Source: Planctomycetaceae bacterium
GTDB lineage: Bacteria > Planctomycetota > Planctomycetia > Pirellulales > Pirellulaceae
NCBI GenBank assembly: GCA_018660825.1
Contig: JABJJO010000039.1
Span: 1 to 61,436, forward strand
DNA length: 61,436 nucleotides
Direction of reading: 5' to 3'
In this document: in pieces, positions 1 to 8,431 of the stretch
How the letters are laid out: each line of letters begins with the position of its first letter
Numbering within the stretch: the stretch's first letter is position 1
Program-made: the position numbers and the translations under genes
Notes under the pieces: generated by a model
What the model was told of the DNA's origin: nothing
The model's input: the letters and a program-made list of their open reading frames with translations, nothing else
The model's database searches: none

Positions 1-2265
1 ACTCCGCAAGACGATCAATCTGGCACAGCAACAGTCACGGTAACCGTCACCGATGGCGGACTCGATGGGAACCTCGCTACGCCCGAAGATAACGCCAGCC
101 TGACGACTTCTTTTGATGTCATCGTAAGTCCGGTTAATGATGCTCCTACTATCGCCGCTATTGCCGACCTAGAACTCGTGGAAAATGCTACCTCGCAAGT
201 CGTGCAGCTTGCGGGGATTACCGCTGGGGCTAATGAAACCCAAGAAATTCTGATTACCGCCACGAGCAGCAATCCTGCGTTAATGGACAACCCCGTTGTC
301 AGCTACACCTCGGACAGTGCTACCGGATCGATTGCATTTCAACCCATCGCAAACACGGGCGGCCAAACAACAATTACCGTTACCGTCACCGATGCCGGTC
401 TCGACGGTGACATCACCACCAGCGGCGACAATGCAACAACTTCAAGTTCGTTTGTGGTTACCATCAACAACACCAATGCGATTCCAACAATCAATTCCAT
501 TTCAAACATCACGACGATTGAAGATGGCGTTACACAGCAAATAGCCTTGACGGGTATTACTGCGGGGCCCAACGAATCCCAACCGCTACAAATCAGAGCC
601 AGTAGTGACAATAACACATTGATTGCCGATCCACTTGTCACATACGTATCGGATCAGTCCACCGGTCACATAACTTTTACCCCACTAACTAATCAATTTG
701 GCAATGCAACGATCACAGTCGAAGTCACTGACGGCGGCCTCGACGGCAACCTCGGCACATCCAACGACAATGCAAGCACAACGGTCGCTTTTCAAATAAC
801 AGTCACCGCAGAAAACGACGTTCCGACTATCAACGCGTTAGGTGATCGAACTATTAACGAAGACGCAAGCCTACAAACCGTTGTATTATCGGGAATATCT
901 TCCGGCGGAGGCGAGTCACAACCACTAGGGGTTACCGTATCGAGCAATAACACCGATCTCATTGGACAACCCATCCTAAGTTATGCCTCGCCAGATTCTA
1001 CGGGAACTCTTGAATTCACACCAGCGGCGAATCACAGTGGCATAGCGACGATTACCGTGACCGTCACCGATGGAGGTCTGGATGCCAATCTATCAACCAC
1101 TGACGATAACGCAGTTACAACCGAGTCTTTTGACGTCGAAGTCATCGCCATTAATGATCCGCCGACCATTGACCCGGTCGACGATGTGACTGTTACGGAA
1201 GATTCCGCCACATTCACCATAGATCTGAGCGGCATCACTGCGGGACTAGGCGAAATGCAACCGTTGTCCGTCACGATCTCATCCGATAACGCCAATATAT
1301 TCTCGACCGTCACCCTCGATTACCTCTCCGCCGAATCAATCGGCACCATTCGCCTCACACCATCGCCCGAAGCGAGCGGAACCGCTACGTTCACATTAAC
1401 CGTTTCCGATGGCGGCTTGGACAATGATCTGTCGACCACCGCAGACAATGCTTCCGTTTCGGAAATATTTGATGTTTCCATCACGCCGGCATTCCCTTGG
1501 CACAACTACAATCTCCCGTTGGACGTTAACGGAGATAACGCAGCATCCCCAATCGATGTGTTGTTAATTATTCAGGAAATCAATCGCAACGGTAGTTATG
1601 AATTGCCAACCCCTCGAAGTGAGTTAGTACCCCCATTTTATGACGTAGATCGGGACGGATGGATTACACCTAGTGACGCTCTGCATATCATCAACTATCT
1701 AAACTTCAATGAACATCAAGTCGCATTTAGCTTCGATTTTACCGACCTCAATGGAACGCCCATAGCGTCTGTGGAAACTGGTTCCTTTTTCCTAGTTGGC
1801 TTGTATACAGAGGATCTTAGTCCAGTTCCTAACGGTGTCTATTCCGCTTACATCGATATGTTATATGATGCGAGTTTAATGCGACTAGTGAGCGGACCTG
1901 CGTTCGTAACGCCTTTCGTCAACGGACAATCAGGGAACACAACTGACCCTGGAATCATCGACGAGTGGGGGTCATTTTCCGGTCTCCAACCAACCGGCAG
2001 CGGACGACAACTCGTGTCAACTGTCCAGTTCCTAGCAACCGCCGCCGGCAGCAGTTTGGTTGGCAGTGGACGAGCGGACATTTCCCCCCTTCACGATGTT
2101 CTCGTTTACGGCAGCAACGCCACGGTCATGCCCGAACTGATAGAATTTGGCAGCCTGACAATTACTATCACCGATACCCCCGCCGGAGCAGAGGGTGAGG
2201 GGTCACTGGATCTTCCTTATAGCGATGAACTCGAAGGCACGTTGGATTTGCTCTTTAGCAGTTAG
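1..2265 (+). CDS. Secreted cadherin-like repeat protein with dockerin and cohesin-like end (5' truncated)
   Basis: The reading frame is open from the first base, so the N-terminus lies outside the window; internal GTG or ATG codons are not the true start. Visible are about five tandem repeats of roughly 107 residues, each carrying the pattern N-D-x-P-T-I near its start, G-I-x-x-G in the middle and V-T-D-G-G-L-D near its end, as in bacterial cadherin-like or Ig-like tandem adhesin domains. After the repeats (about base 1500) comes a dockerin-like pair of calcium loops (DVNGDN and DVDRDG, each followed by a helix), then a beta-rich region of about 150 residues that resembles the cohesin-like C-terminal domain often following planctomycete dockerins. 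The protein is presumably exported and calcium-binding, with a role in adhesion or surface scaffolding. That role is inferred from domain type only. No sorting signal is visible at the C-terminus. Confidence 0.85.
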   Translation, partial: TPQDDQSGTATVTVTVTDGGLDGNLATPEDNASLTTSFDVIVSPVNDAPTIAAIADLELVENATSQVVQLAGITAGANETQEILITATSSNPALMDNPVVSYTSDSATGSIAFQPIANTGGQTTITVTVTDAGLDGDITTSGDNATTSSSFVVTINNTNAIPTINSISNITTIEDGVTQQIALTGITAGPNESQPLQIRASSDNNTLIADPLVTYVSDQSTGHITFTPLTNQFGNATITVEVTDGGLDGNLGTSNDNASTTVAFQITVTAENDVPTINALGDRTINEDASLQTVVLSGISSGGGESQPLGVTVSSNNTDLIGQPILSYASPDSTGTLEFTPAANHSGIATITVTVTDGGLDANLSTTDDNAVTTESFDVEVIAINDPPTIDPVDDVTVTEDSATFTIDLSGITAGLGEMQPLSVTISSDNANIFSTVTLDYLSAESIGTIRLTPSPEASGTATFTLTVSDGGLDNDLSTTADNASVSEIFDVSITPAFPWHNYNLPLDVNGDNAASPIDVLLIIQEINRNGSYELPTPRSELVPPFYDVDRDGWITPSDALHIINYLNFNEHQVAFSFDFTDLNGTPIASVETGSFFLVGLYTEDLSPVPNGVYSAYIDMLYDASLMRLVSGPAFVTPFVNGQSGNTTDPGIIDEWGSFSGLQPTGSGRQLVSTVQFLATAAGSSLVGSGRADISPLHDVLVYGSNATVMPELIEFGSLTITITDTPAGAEGEGSLDLPYSDELEGTLDLLFSS

Positions 2266-2393
2266 AGGGAAACCACGCTGAAGTGAGTTAGTTCAGACCT
2301 TCAATATTGATCCCGGTTCGCGTTAATTCTCGCTATTACCTTTTTCGTTTGTGCTAAAATGCATTAACACAAATACGAACAAAGGACACCACC

Positions 2394-3311
2394 ATGCGTT
2401 TCAGTCTGCTCGCAGTCTTACTTTTAGTAATATCCCAAACGTTCACGCACGCCGCGGACCCACCCGCTAAATATGTACTGGTTATCGGTGTCGACGGACT
2501 GCGTCCGGATGCGTTGCAGAAGGCCACGACACCTAATTTTGACAAACTATCACGGAACGGTGCGACCTCCTATACCTGTCAGATCCTTGGAACTCGTTAC
2601 AAAAAAAACGATACCATCAGCGGTCCTGGTTGGTCAAGCTTTCTAACGGGTGTCTGGGCCGATAAACACGGTGTGCATGACAATTCCTTCAAAGGGAAAA
2701 AGTTTGGCGAATATCCTCATTTTTTTGCACGTGTCAAGTCCCAATTCCCAACCTACAAAACGGCACATTTTGTAGATTGGGCACCAATTGATGATCATGT
2801 CGTTTCCCATGCGGATTTCCATAACGGTTACAAGGCGCACCAACCAAGCGACTTGGGCGCCAAGGATAAAGCCATCGCCGCAGATGCTTCAAAGCTCATT
2901 GCCGACAAAGACTACCGAGTGATCGTTGCCTATTTCGGCAACTGTGATTCCGCCGGACACGGAAAGGGTTTTCACCCTAGCGTCCCAACGTATATTTCAG
3001 CAATCGAAGCAGTCGATGGTCACATCGGCACATTACTTACTGCAATAGCATCCCGCACCAACTACAAACAGGAAGACTGGCTTATTCTTTTATCTGCGGA
3101 TCACGGCGGCAAAGGCACTGGGCACTCAAGCGGTCACAACGTTCCGGAGATCCTGACAACACCGTTCATCGTGAGTGGCAATAATGTTAAGCGGGGTCCC
3201 ATCAAGGAACAAGTCTATGTTGTTGATATACCGACAACCGCATTACACCATCTTGGCGTCGACATTGCTGCCGACTGGAAGTTAGACGGCAAGGTAATTG
3301 GATTAAGATAG
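2394..3311 (+). CDS. Secreted phosphodiesterase / alkaline-phosphatase-superfamily hydrolase
   Basis: A 305-residue protein with a clear signal peptide (about residues 1-21, cut after HA-A). The fold is that of type I phosphodiesterase/nucleotide pyrophosphatase and alkaline phosphatases. The first metal-binding aspartate sits in GVDGLRPDA, the likely nucleophile is in the SGPGWSS segment, and the later metal ligands are in NCDSAGHG and ADHGGKGTGH. The expected order of these motifs is intact, so the enzyme should be active on a phosphate or sulfate ester; the substrate cannot be told. ATG is preceded by AAAGGA at a good distance. It ends 10 bases before the PSD1 protein and may be co-transcribed with it and the following DUF1501 gene. 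Confidence 0.88.
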   Translation: MRFSLLAVLLLVISQTFTHAADPPAKYVLVIGVDGLRPDALQKATTPNFDKLSRNGATSYTCQILGTRYKKNDTISGPGWSSFLTGVWADKHGVHDNSFKGKKFGEYPHFFARVKSQFPTYKTAHFVDWAPIDDHVVSHADFHNGYKAHQPSDLGAKDKAIAADASKLIADKDYRVIVAYFGNCDSAGHGKGFHPSVPTYISAIEAVDGHIGTLLTAIASRTNYKQEDWLILLSADHGGKGTGHSSGHNVPEILTTPFIVSGNNVKRGPIKEQVYVVDIPTTALHHLGVDIAADWKLDGKVIGLR

Positions 3312-3321
3312 AATCTTACAT

Positions 3322-6279
3322 ATGACACGTCGCGCCACAATCTCTGCCTCCCTCTTGTTGGTGCTGTCCGTTCCTTTGCAGGCAATCGATTTTAATGAGG
3401 AAATTGCTCCGTTAATCGTTCGTCGCTGCCTGGAATGCCATAACTCTACCGACGCCCAAGGCGGCTTGGACTTAACTTCACTCAAATCAGCGATTGCCGG
3501 TGGCGACAGTAAATCCTCCATTCAGTCACCAATTGAAAACAACTTTATCCTGCAACGCATCATGGACGGTGAAATGCCGCCTGAGATAAAAGGGATACCG
3601 CAACCACTGCCAGCGGCCGAACTAGCGATCCTAACCAAATGGATTTCCGCGGGTGCAAATTGGCCCCAAGATCGTCAGCTTGATTTATACGACGCAACTA
3701 CCGAATCCCACGCCGGCCGAGACTGGTGGTCCCTTCGCCCGGTCACGAAGCCCCAAATACCATCAACGGGATCCGCCTCTTTTAAAAAGGACAACGCCAT
3801 TGACGCCTTTATAGCGGCGCGTCTAACTGCGAACAGTCTGACCGCAGCTCCACCGGCAGACAAACGAACCCTGTTACGGCGCTTGTATTACGACGTCACT
3901 GGTCTACCGCCTAAGCCTTCGGCGATAACAGCATATATTGCTAACAATGACGCCAACGCTTACGAAACGGAAGTTAACAAACTGTTGGCAACGCATCATT
4001 TTGGTCAGCGTTGGGCACGCTATTGGTTGGACCTCATTCGCTTCGCAGACACCTGCGGTTACGAACGCGATCAGTTAAAACCCAACATTTGGAAATATCG
4101 CGACTGGGTCATCGATGCTCTCAACGCTGACATGCCTTACGACCGCTTTGTCCGAGATCAGCTTGCTGGTGACGAAGTTCACTATCGTGACGAACAGTCA
4201 GTAATTGCTACCGGCATGATCCGCGCGGGAACTTGGAACGACGAACCCAATGACCCCGCCGACTATGTTTACACGCGTTTGGAAGACATGGTACATACGA
4301 CTACTTCAGCCTTCCTCGGCCTCACCGTTAAATGCGCTCGCTGTCACAATCACAAATTTGATCCGATTCCCCAAACGGACTACTATCGCACCGCCGCCCT
4401 TTTTTGGCCCGGTTACATGGGTCAGGCAAATCTTGGAGGTCCTTCAGTCGAACAACTCGGTTACGACGCCTTCGGTTGGACAGACCGTAACAACGCTCCT
4501 GAAGATCTGCGTTTGTTAATAAAGGGCGAACGACATCGCCCAGCGGACGTCATACAACCAGGCCCCCTATCCGCCATCAGCAACCTAGACAAGCCATTTA
4601 CTGCGCCGGAACCTGGTGCAAGCACTACATATCGTCGATTACAATTCGCCAACTGGATAACGGACACTCAAAATCCGCTGACCGCTCGAGTCATGGTCAA
4701 TCGCATTTGGCAGCACTACCTCGGTGAGGGACTTGTTCGCACGCCCAATAACTTCGGTTTCAAAGGCGCACCGCCAACCCACCCACAACTACTCGACTAC
4801 CTAGCGAGTGAACTTGTTTCCGGGCAATGGAAGATGAAACGAATCCACAAACTGATTCTCATGTCAGCGACGTATCAACAAGCGTCAACGCATCCCCAAC
4901 AAGTGAATTATAATCAAACTGACTTTTTAAATCGCTACTGGTGGCGCGCGAATCGCAAACGATTAGATGCCGAAGCTCTGCGTGACACGCTGCTGAATAT
5001 CAACGGGTCGCTAGATACCAAACTTGGTGGTCCCGCGTTCTACCCCAAAATGGCGCCGGACGCGCTCGAAGGGCTTTCTCGCAAGGCTTCCGCTTGGCCA
5101 ACGTCACCGCTACAAGAGCGGGTACGACGAAGTATCTACATGATATCCAAACGCGCCCAACTCTTGCCACTCATGACGACGTTTGACTTTGCTGAAACCA
5201 CACTTCCCTGCGCACGCCGAGAAAGCACTATTGTCGCCCCGCAAGCATTGGCTTTATTAAACAATCACTTCGTACATAGCCAAAGCGAAGCACTAGCCGA
5301 GCGAATAACTGACGAGCATCCGGCAGATATTCCCGCTCAAATCTCGCGATTATGGAATCTCGCATATTCTCGAAATCCTACCAAATCCGAATTGGCCGCA
5401 GCAAAACAGCATGTTTTAAAACAATCACTTCATTTTGCCAACCAGCAGAACGCCGATGAAGCAAACCACAATCCCCTCCCCAGCGAGGAATTATTGACAA
5501 AAATGTCACAGGCCAACCTAGGGCTATGGCTGCGGGCCGACAAAGGGGTGCAACTGGACAAACAAGGACGAGTGATGTTTTGGCGAGACCAATCTCCAAA
5601 TGCAACTGATCATTTGCATAAACACGACGCATCCCAAGCGACCCTAGCGAATCGTCCTGCGTTTCAATCCCAGGGCGTCCACGGAAAGCCAGCCATCAAT
5701 TTCGACGGGAAGGACGACTTCCTCAATATTGCCGGTCAGGTTATTTGGAAACCCCATTTTAGTATCTTTGCGGTCGTTTCCCAGAGTTCAACCGGGGCCA
5801 TTTCTCGTGAGATCATCTCAAACTGGCATCGCCGTGGCCGGTCAACTAACTCCGTTTTTCTCGGAACTACAGGCACCCACAAGGTTCGAGTAAGTGACGC
5901 GTTTAGTCCGGCCGGCACCCTAAAGGAACCCAACGACCCGTTTATTCTAACCGCCATTAACGGCGCTATTCAAACCGCAACGTATCAGAATTCAACACTC
6001 CTAGCCACGCAAGCAAGCCTTGCTCCACGAGTTCTATCAGCCCCTTACGTGCTCGGGACCCAGGGTAACTACGGCAGCGAATATTGGCAGGGTAACATAG
6101 CGGAGTTGCTAATATTTGACCGTCCTCTTAACGAAGAGGATCGCGACTCGGTTTGGTCCTACCTACTAGCCAAATATCAATTGTTAAGCGGTAGGCCTCG
6201 GAAAACGTCTGACCAACTTGCGCTGGCTTCATTATGCCACGTGGTTCTCAACACCAACGAATTTATTTTTATCGATTAG
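3322..6279 (+). CDS. PSCyt1-DUF1549-DUF1553 (PSD1) cytochrome protein with inserted LamG-like domain
   Basis: A 985-residue exported protein. The signal peptide is followed by a planctomycete cytochrome c domain with one haem motif, CLECH (about residue 38), then DUF1549 (PSCyt2, about 150-350) and DUF1553 (PSD1, about 440 onward). From about residue 720 to 955 lies a concanavalin/LamG-like module (WLRADKG start, INFDGKDDFL, and AELLIFDRPL near its end). After it, the usual end of PSD1 (LNTNEFIFID) resumes, so the LamG module appears inserted just before the last strand of DUF1553. Such proteins are characteristic of planctomycetes and are usually encoded next to DUF1501 proteins, as here (11 bases away). 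Their reaction is unknown; a part in polysaccharide breakdown has been proposed from gene context. The LamG module suggests carbohydrate binding. Confidence 0.9.
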   Translation: MTRRATISASLLLVLSVPLQAIDFNEEIAPLIVRRCLECHNSTDAQGGLDLTSLKSAIAGGDSKSSIQSPIENNFILQRIMDGEMPPEIKGIPQPLPAAELAILTKWISAGANWPQDRQLDLYDATTESHAGRDWWSLRPVTKPQIPSTGSASFKKDNAIDAFIAARLTANSLTAAPPADKRTLLRRLYYDVTGLPPKPSAITAYIANNDANAYETEVNKLLATHHFGQRWARYWLDLIRFADTCGYERDQLKPNIWKYRDWVIDALNADMPYDRFVRDQLAGDEVHYRDEQSVIATGMIRAGTWNDEPNDPADYVYTRLEDMVHTTTSAFLGLTVKCARCHNHKFDPIPQTDYYRTAALFWPGYMGQANLGGPSVEQLGYDAFGWTDRNNAPEDLRLLIKGERHRPADVIQPGPLSAISNLDKPFTAPEPGASTTYRRLQFANWITDTQNPLTARVMVNRIWQHYLGEGLVRTPNNFGFKGAPPTHPQLLDYLASELVSGQWKMKRIHKLILMSATYQQASTHPQQVNYNQTDFLNRYWWRANRKRLDAEALRDTLLNINGSLDTKLGGPAFYPKMAPDALEGLSRKASAWPTSPLQERVRRSIYMISKRAQLLPLMTTFDFAETTLPCARRESTIVAPQALALLNNHFVHSQSEALAERITDEHPADIPAQISRLWNLAYSRNPTKSELAAAKQHVLKQSLHFANQQNADEANHNPLPSEELLTKMSQANLGLWLRADKGVQLDKQGRVMFWRDQSPNATDHLHKHDASQATLANRPAFQSQGVHGKPAINFDGKDDFLNIAGQVIWKPHFSIFAVVSQSSTGAISREIISNWHRRGRSTNSVFLGTTGTHKVRVSDAFSPAGTLKEPNDPFILTAINGAIQTATYQNSTLLATQASLAPRVLSAPYVLGTQGNYGSEYWQGNIAELLIFDRPLNEEDRDSVWSYLLAKYQLLSGRPRKTSDQLALASLCHVVLNTNEFIFID

Positions 6280-6290
6280 GCTGCGACCAA

Positions 6291-7748
6291 ATGAACCACC
6301 AAAAACAACTATTTCCCTGCGGCCGAACGCGCAGAGAATTCGTCTGGGAAATGGGTGGTGGATTTGCCGGTTTAGCGTTGGCCTCGCTCCTAGAGTCTGA
6401 CAACTTTTTTGATAAACAGGCAGCCGCGGCAGATATCACAAACCCGCTATCGGCACGAAAACCGCACCTCCCTTCAAAAGTGAAAAGTTGCATTTTTTTG
6501 ATGATGAACGGTGCACCGAGTCAAGTTGATACATTCGACTACAAACCAGCGCTTAACAAATATGCTGGGCAGCCGCTGCCCAGCAATAAATCGTACATCA
6601 ACTCTGGCGGACGAAAAGTGGGATTTCTCACACCTAATTTTCGACCCTTTCGCGCTGGTGGTAAAAGCGGCCAACTTATTTCAGACTATTTCCCAGGGAT
6701 TCGTAAGCATGCCGATAAACTAGCCATCATTAAATCGTGCCATGGTGACAGTCACGCCCACGGCTCCGCGTTGGTAGCCATGAACACCGGCAGTTCATTT
6801 ATAGGGCGGCCTTCACTGGGAAGTTGGTCTGTCTATGGCTTGGGCACTGAAAACACGAGCCTTCCCGGATATGTGGTAATGATGGATAAACGCGGCGGAC
6901 CCATTTCCGGACAACCTAATTACTCGAGCGGATTTATGCCCTCCACCTTTCAAGGCACATTGTTCCGACCCGTGGGTAACCCAATTTTAGATCTCAAGCG
7001 GCCACCACATATCGACGAACAGGCTCAGCGCAATCAACTCGATCTGCTCGCTAAACTAAATGACAAACACCTACAGCAACACCCAGAAGGCGCCGATCTC
7101 GCCTCACGCATTCAATCCTATGAGCTAGCATTTCGCATGCAATCACAAGCCCCTGAAGCGGTTGACTTGAGTCGTGAATCGCAAAGCACGTTGGACGCTT
7201 ATGGAATCGACAAACAGCCGACGGACGAATTTGGGCGAAATTGCTTAGTTGCTCGCCGCTTAGTCCAACGCGGCGTACGATTTATCCAACTCTATTCCGG
7301 CGGCGGGCATCTTGCCGATACTTGGGATGCACACGTCAGTATCGAAAAAAACCACGGCCAACACGCAGCCGAAATAGACCAACCTATTGACGCCCTATTA
7401 ACCGACTTAGAACAGCGAGGACTTCTCGATTCAACACTAATCGTGTGGGGTGGTGAATTCGGTCGTATGCCGTTTAGTGAGGGGAAAAATGCTCCAGGTA
7501 GGAATCACAACCCTTACGGCTTTACGATGTGGATGGCCGGCGGGGGCGTGAAAGGTGGTATTAGCTACGGTGAGACGGACGATTTTGGCTTCGAAGCAGT
7601 CACTGACCGCGCACATGTGCATGACATCCATGCTACCATTCTGTATCTAATGGGCCTCGACCATGAACGTCTCACCTATTTCCATCAAGGTAGAGAGGAA
7701 AGTTTGACGGATGTCCATGGCAATGTCATAACCGCAATCTGCTCGTAG
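6291..7748 (+). CDS. DUF1501 family protein, Tat-type signal
   Basis: A 485-residue protein of the DUF1501 family (sulfatase/alkaline-phosphatase-like fold). The start is taken at ATG 6291 (MNHQKQ) rather than an upstream in-frame ATG at 6234, which would overlap the previous gene by 46 bases. The chosen start leaves an 11-base gap and places a TRREFVWEMGGGF twin-arginine signal near residue 12. Family features include the FLMMNGAPSQVDTFD segment, HGDSHAHGS, and the C-terminal WGGEFGRMP followed by GRNHNPYGFT. It is partner to the upstream PSD1 protein; the pair occurs in many copies per planctomycete genome. The molecular role is unknown. Confidence 0.9.
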   Translation: MNHQKQLFPCGRTRREFVWEMGGGFAGLALASLLESDNFFDKQAAAADITNPLSARKPHLPSKVKSCIFLMMNGAPSQVDTFDYKPALNKYAGQPLPSNKSYINSGGRKVGFLTPNFRPFRAGGKSGQLISDYFPGIRKHADKLAIIKSCHGDSHAHGSALVAMNTGSSFIGRPSLGSWSVYGLGTENTSLPGYVVMMDKRGGPISGQPNYSSGFMPSTFQGTLFRPVGNPILDLKRPPHIDEQAQRNQLDLLAKLNDKHLQQHPEGADLASRIQSYELAFRMQSQAPEAVDLSRESQSTLDAYGIDKQPTDEFGRNCLVARRLVQRGVRFIQLYSGGGHLADTWDAHVSIEKNHGQHAAEIDQPIDALLTDLEQRGLLDSTLIVWGGEFGRMPFSEGKNAPGRNHNPYGFTMWMAGGGVKGGISYGETDDFGFEAVTDRAHVHDIHATILYLMGLDHERLTYFHQGREESLTDVHGNVITAICS

Positions 7749-7902
7749 TGACGATTTTCGAAATCATTCACCTAAAATTCGCCGCATCTGGTGACTTTAC
7801 CGTTTGTTTCTCTAGACAAGCAGTGAATAATACCGATATCATATAGATTGTGGGAAGTGTCCTTCCTGCACAAACTACATTTACACTTAGGAGCATCATG
7901 CT

Positions 7903-8241
7903 ATGAAACGCGTATCTAGCTTGGCAGCAATACTGTTATTAACCGTTGCCTTTATGGGTTGTGGAACCGAAGGAACACCGGCACCTATAGAAACCAACAA
8001 TGAAACAAGCCAAACAGAACTTGATTTGAATCAAGTATCCTTTGGCATTGAAGGCATGACGTGAGCGACCGCTTGCGTTGGCGCTGTCAATGACGCGCTA
8101 GCTCAGGTACCGGGTGTATCTGAAGCCAAAGTCGATTTTGATAATAAAGTTGTGATCATTACCAAAGGTGATGGCTATGACGACAATGATGTAGTTGCCG
8201 CTGTAAGTGGAGCCGGTGATTTTACCGCCACCAAGAAATAA
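7903..8241 (+). CDS. Heavy-metal-associated (HMA) domain lipoprotein, probable selenoprotein (TGA at 8062-8064 read as Sec54)
   Basis: A 112-residue protein if TGA 8062-8064 is decoded. An AGGAG Shine-Dalgarno (7889-7893) lies nine bases before ATG 7903. Residues 1-20 form a lipoprotein signal (AFMGC, modified Cys20). Residues 45-110 form an HMA/MerP-like fold: the strand SFGIEGMT, then the TGA, then ATACVGAVNDAL, a PGV-EAKVDFDNK strand pair and a C-terminal DDNDVVAAVSGAG helix. The TGA sits at the first metal-binding cysteine of GMTCxxC, giving U-x-x-x-C with Cys58, one residue longer than the common CxxC. Downstream homology continues in the same frame for 58 codons to TAA, followed at once by a terminator, so the gene is complete. 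It is probably a periplasmic metal or mercury/copper binding or redox protein. A simple point mutation is the alternative, but a second such case at 20416-21351 argues against it. Confidence 0.75.
8062..8105 (+). promoter_or_regulatory. Candidate bacterial SECIS element in the HMA gene
   Basis: The TGA codon opens a possible stem: TGAGC (8062-8066) is exactly complementary to GCTCA (8101-8105). Inside it, 8076-8080 can pair with 8088-8092 (with one G-U pair), leaving a seven-base apical loop 8081-8087 that starts with G, about 17 bases after the TGA. This matches the known layout of bacterial SECIS elements (hairpin directly 3' of UGA, G early in the apical loop). Folding was done by eye only. 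Confidence 0.45.
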
Positions 8242-8266
8242 TAGCACGCGCCACACCAGTACCAAG

Positions 8267-8301
8267 GGGATGGAGTCTTTCAAAGGATTCCATCCCTTTT
8301 T
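8267..8301 (+). terminator. Rho-independent terminator after the HMA gene
   Basis: A 12-bp stem with two wobbles (left arm 8267-8278, right arm 8285-8296), a six-base loop TTCAAA and a TTTTT run at 8297-8301. It lies 26 bases after the HMA stop codon and separates that gene from the sulfatase downstream. Confidence 0.9.
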
Positions 8302-8431
8302 CATGTAGCGTTTTGCTCGGGTCACCGTCCTCGAACCGTTGGAAGAGGGCAGGCGACCTCACCCCGTTGGTATAATCGCGATTCCACTTGGAACACATCT
8401 CCCCAACTTCTCTGTTGAAAGAAACCGATTC

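Noticed and set aside
1-1480. Regular repeats of about 320 bases, considered as a CRISPR or satellite array
   Set aside because: They are protein-coding tandem domains of about 107 residues with diverged DNA, not identical short repeats with spacers.
8062-8064. TGA in the HMA gene read as Trp (code change) or as a pseudogene stop
   Set aside because: TGA serves as a normal stop elsewhere in the window, the position is Cys in the family, and the rest of the gene is intact with a terminator after it.
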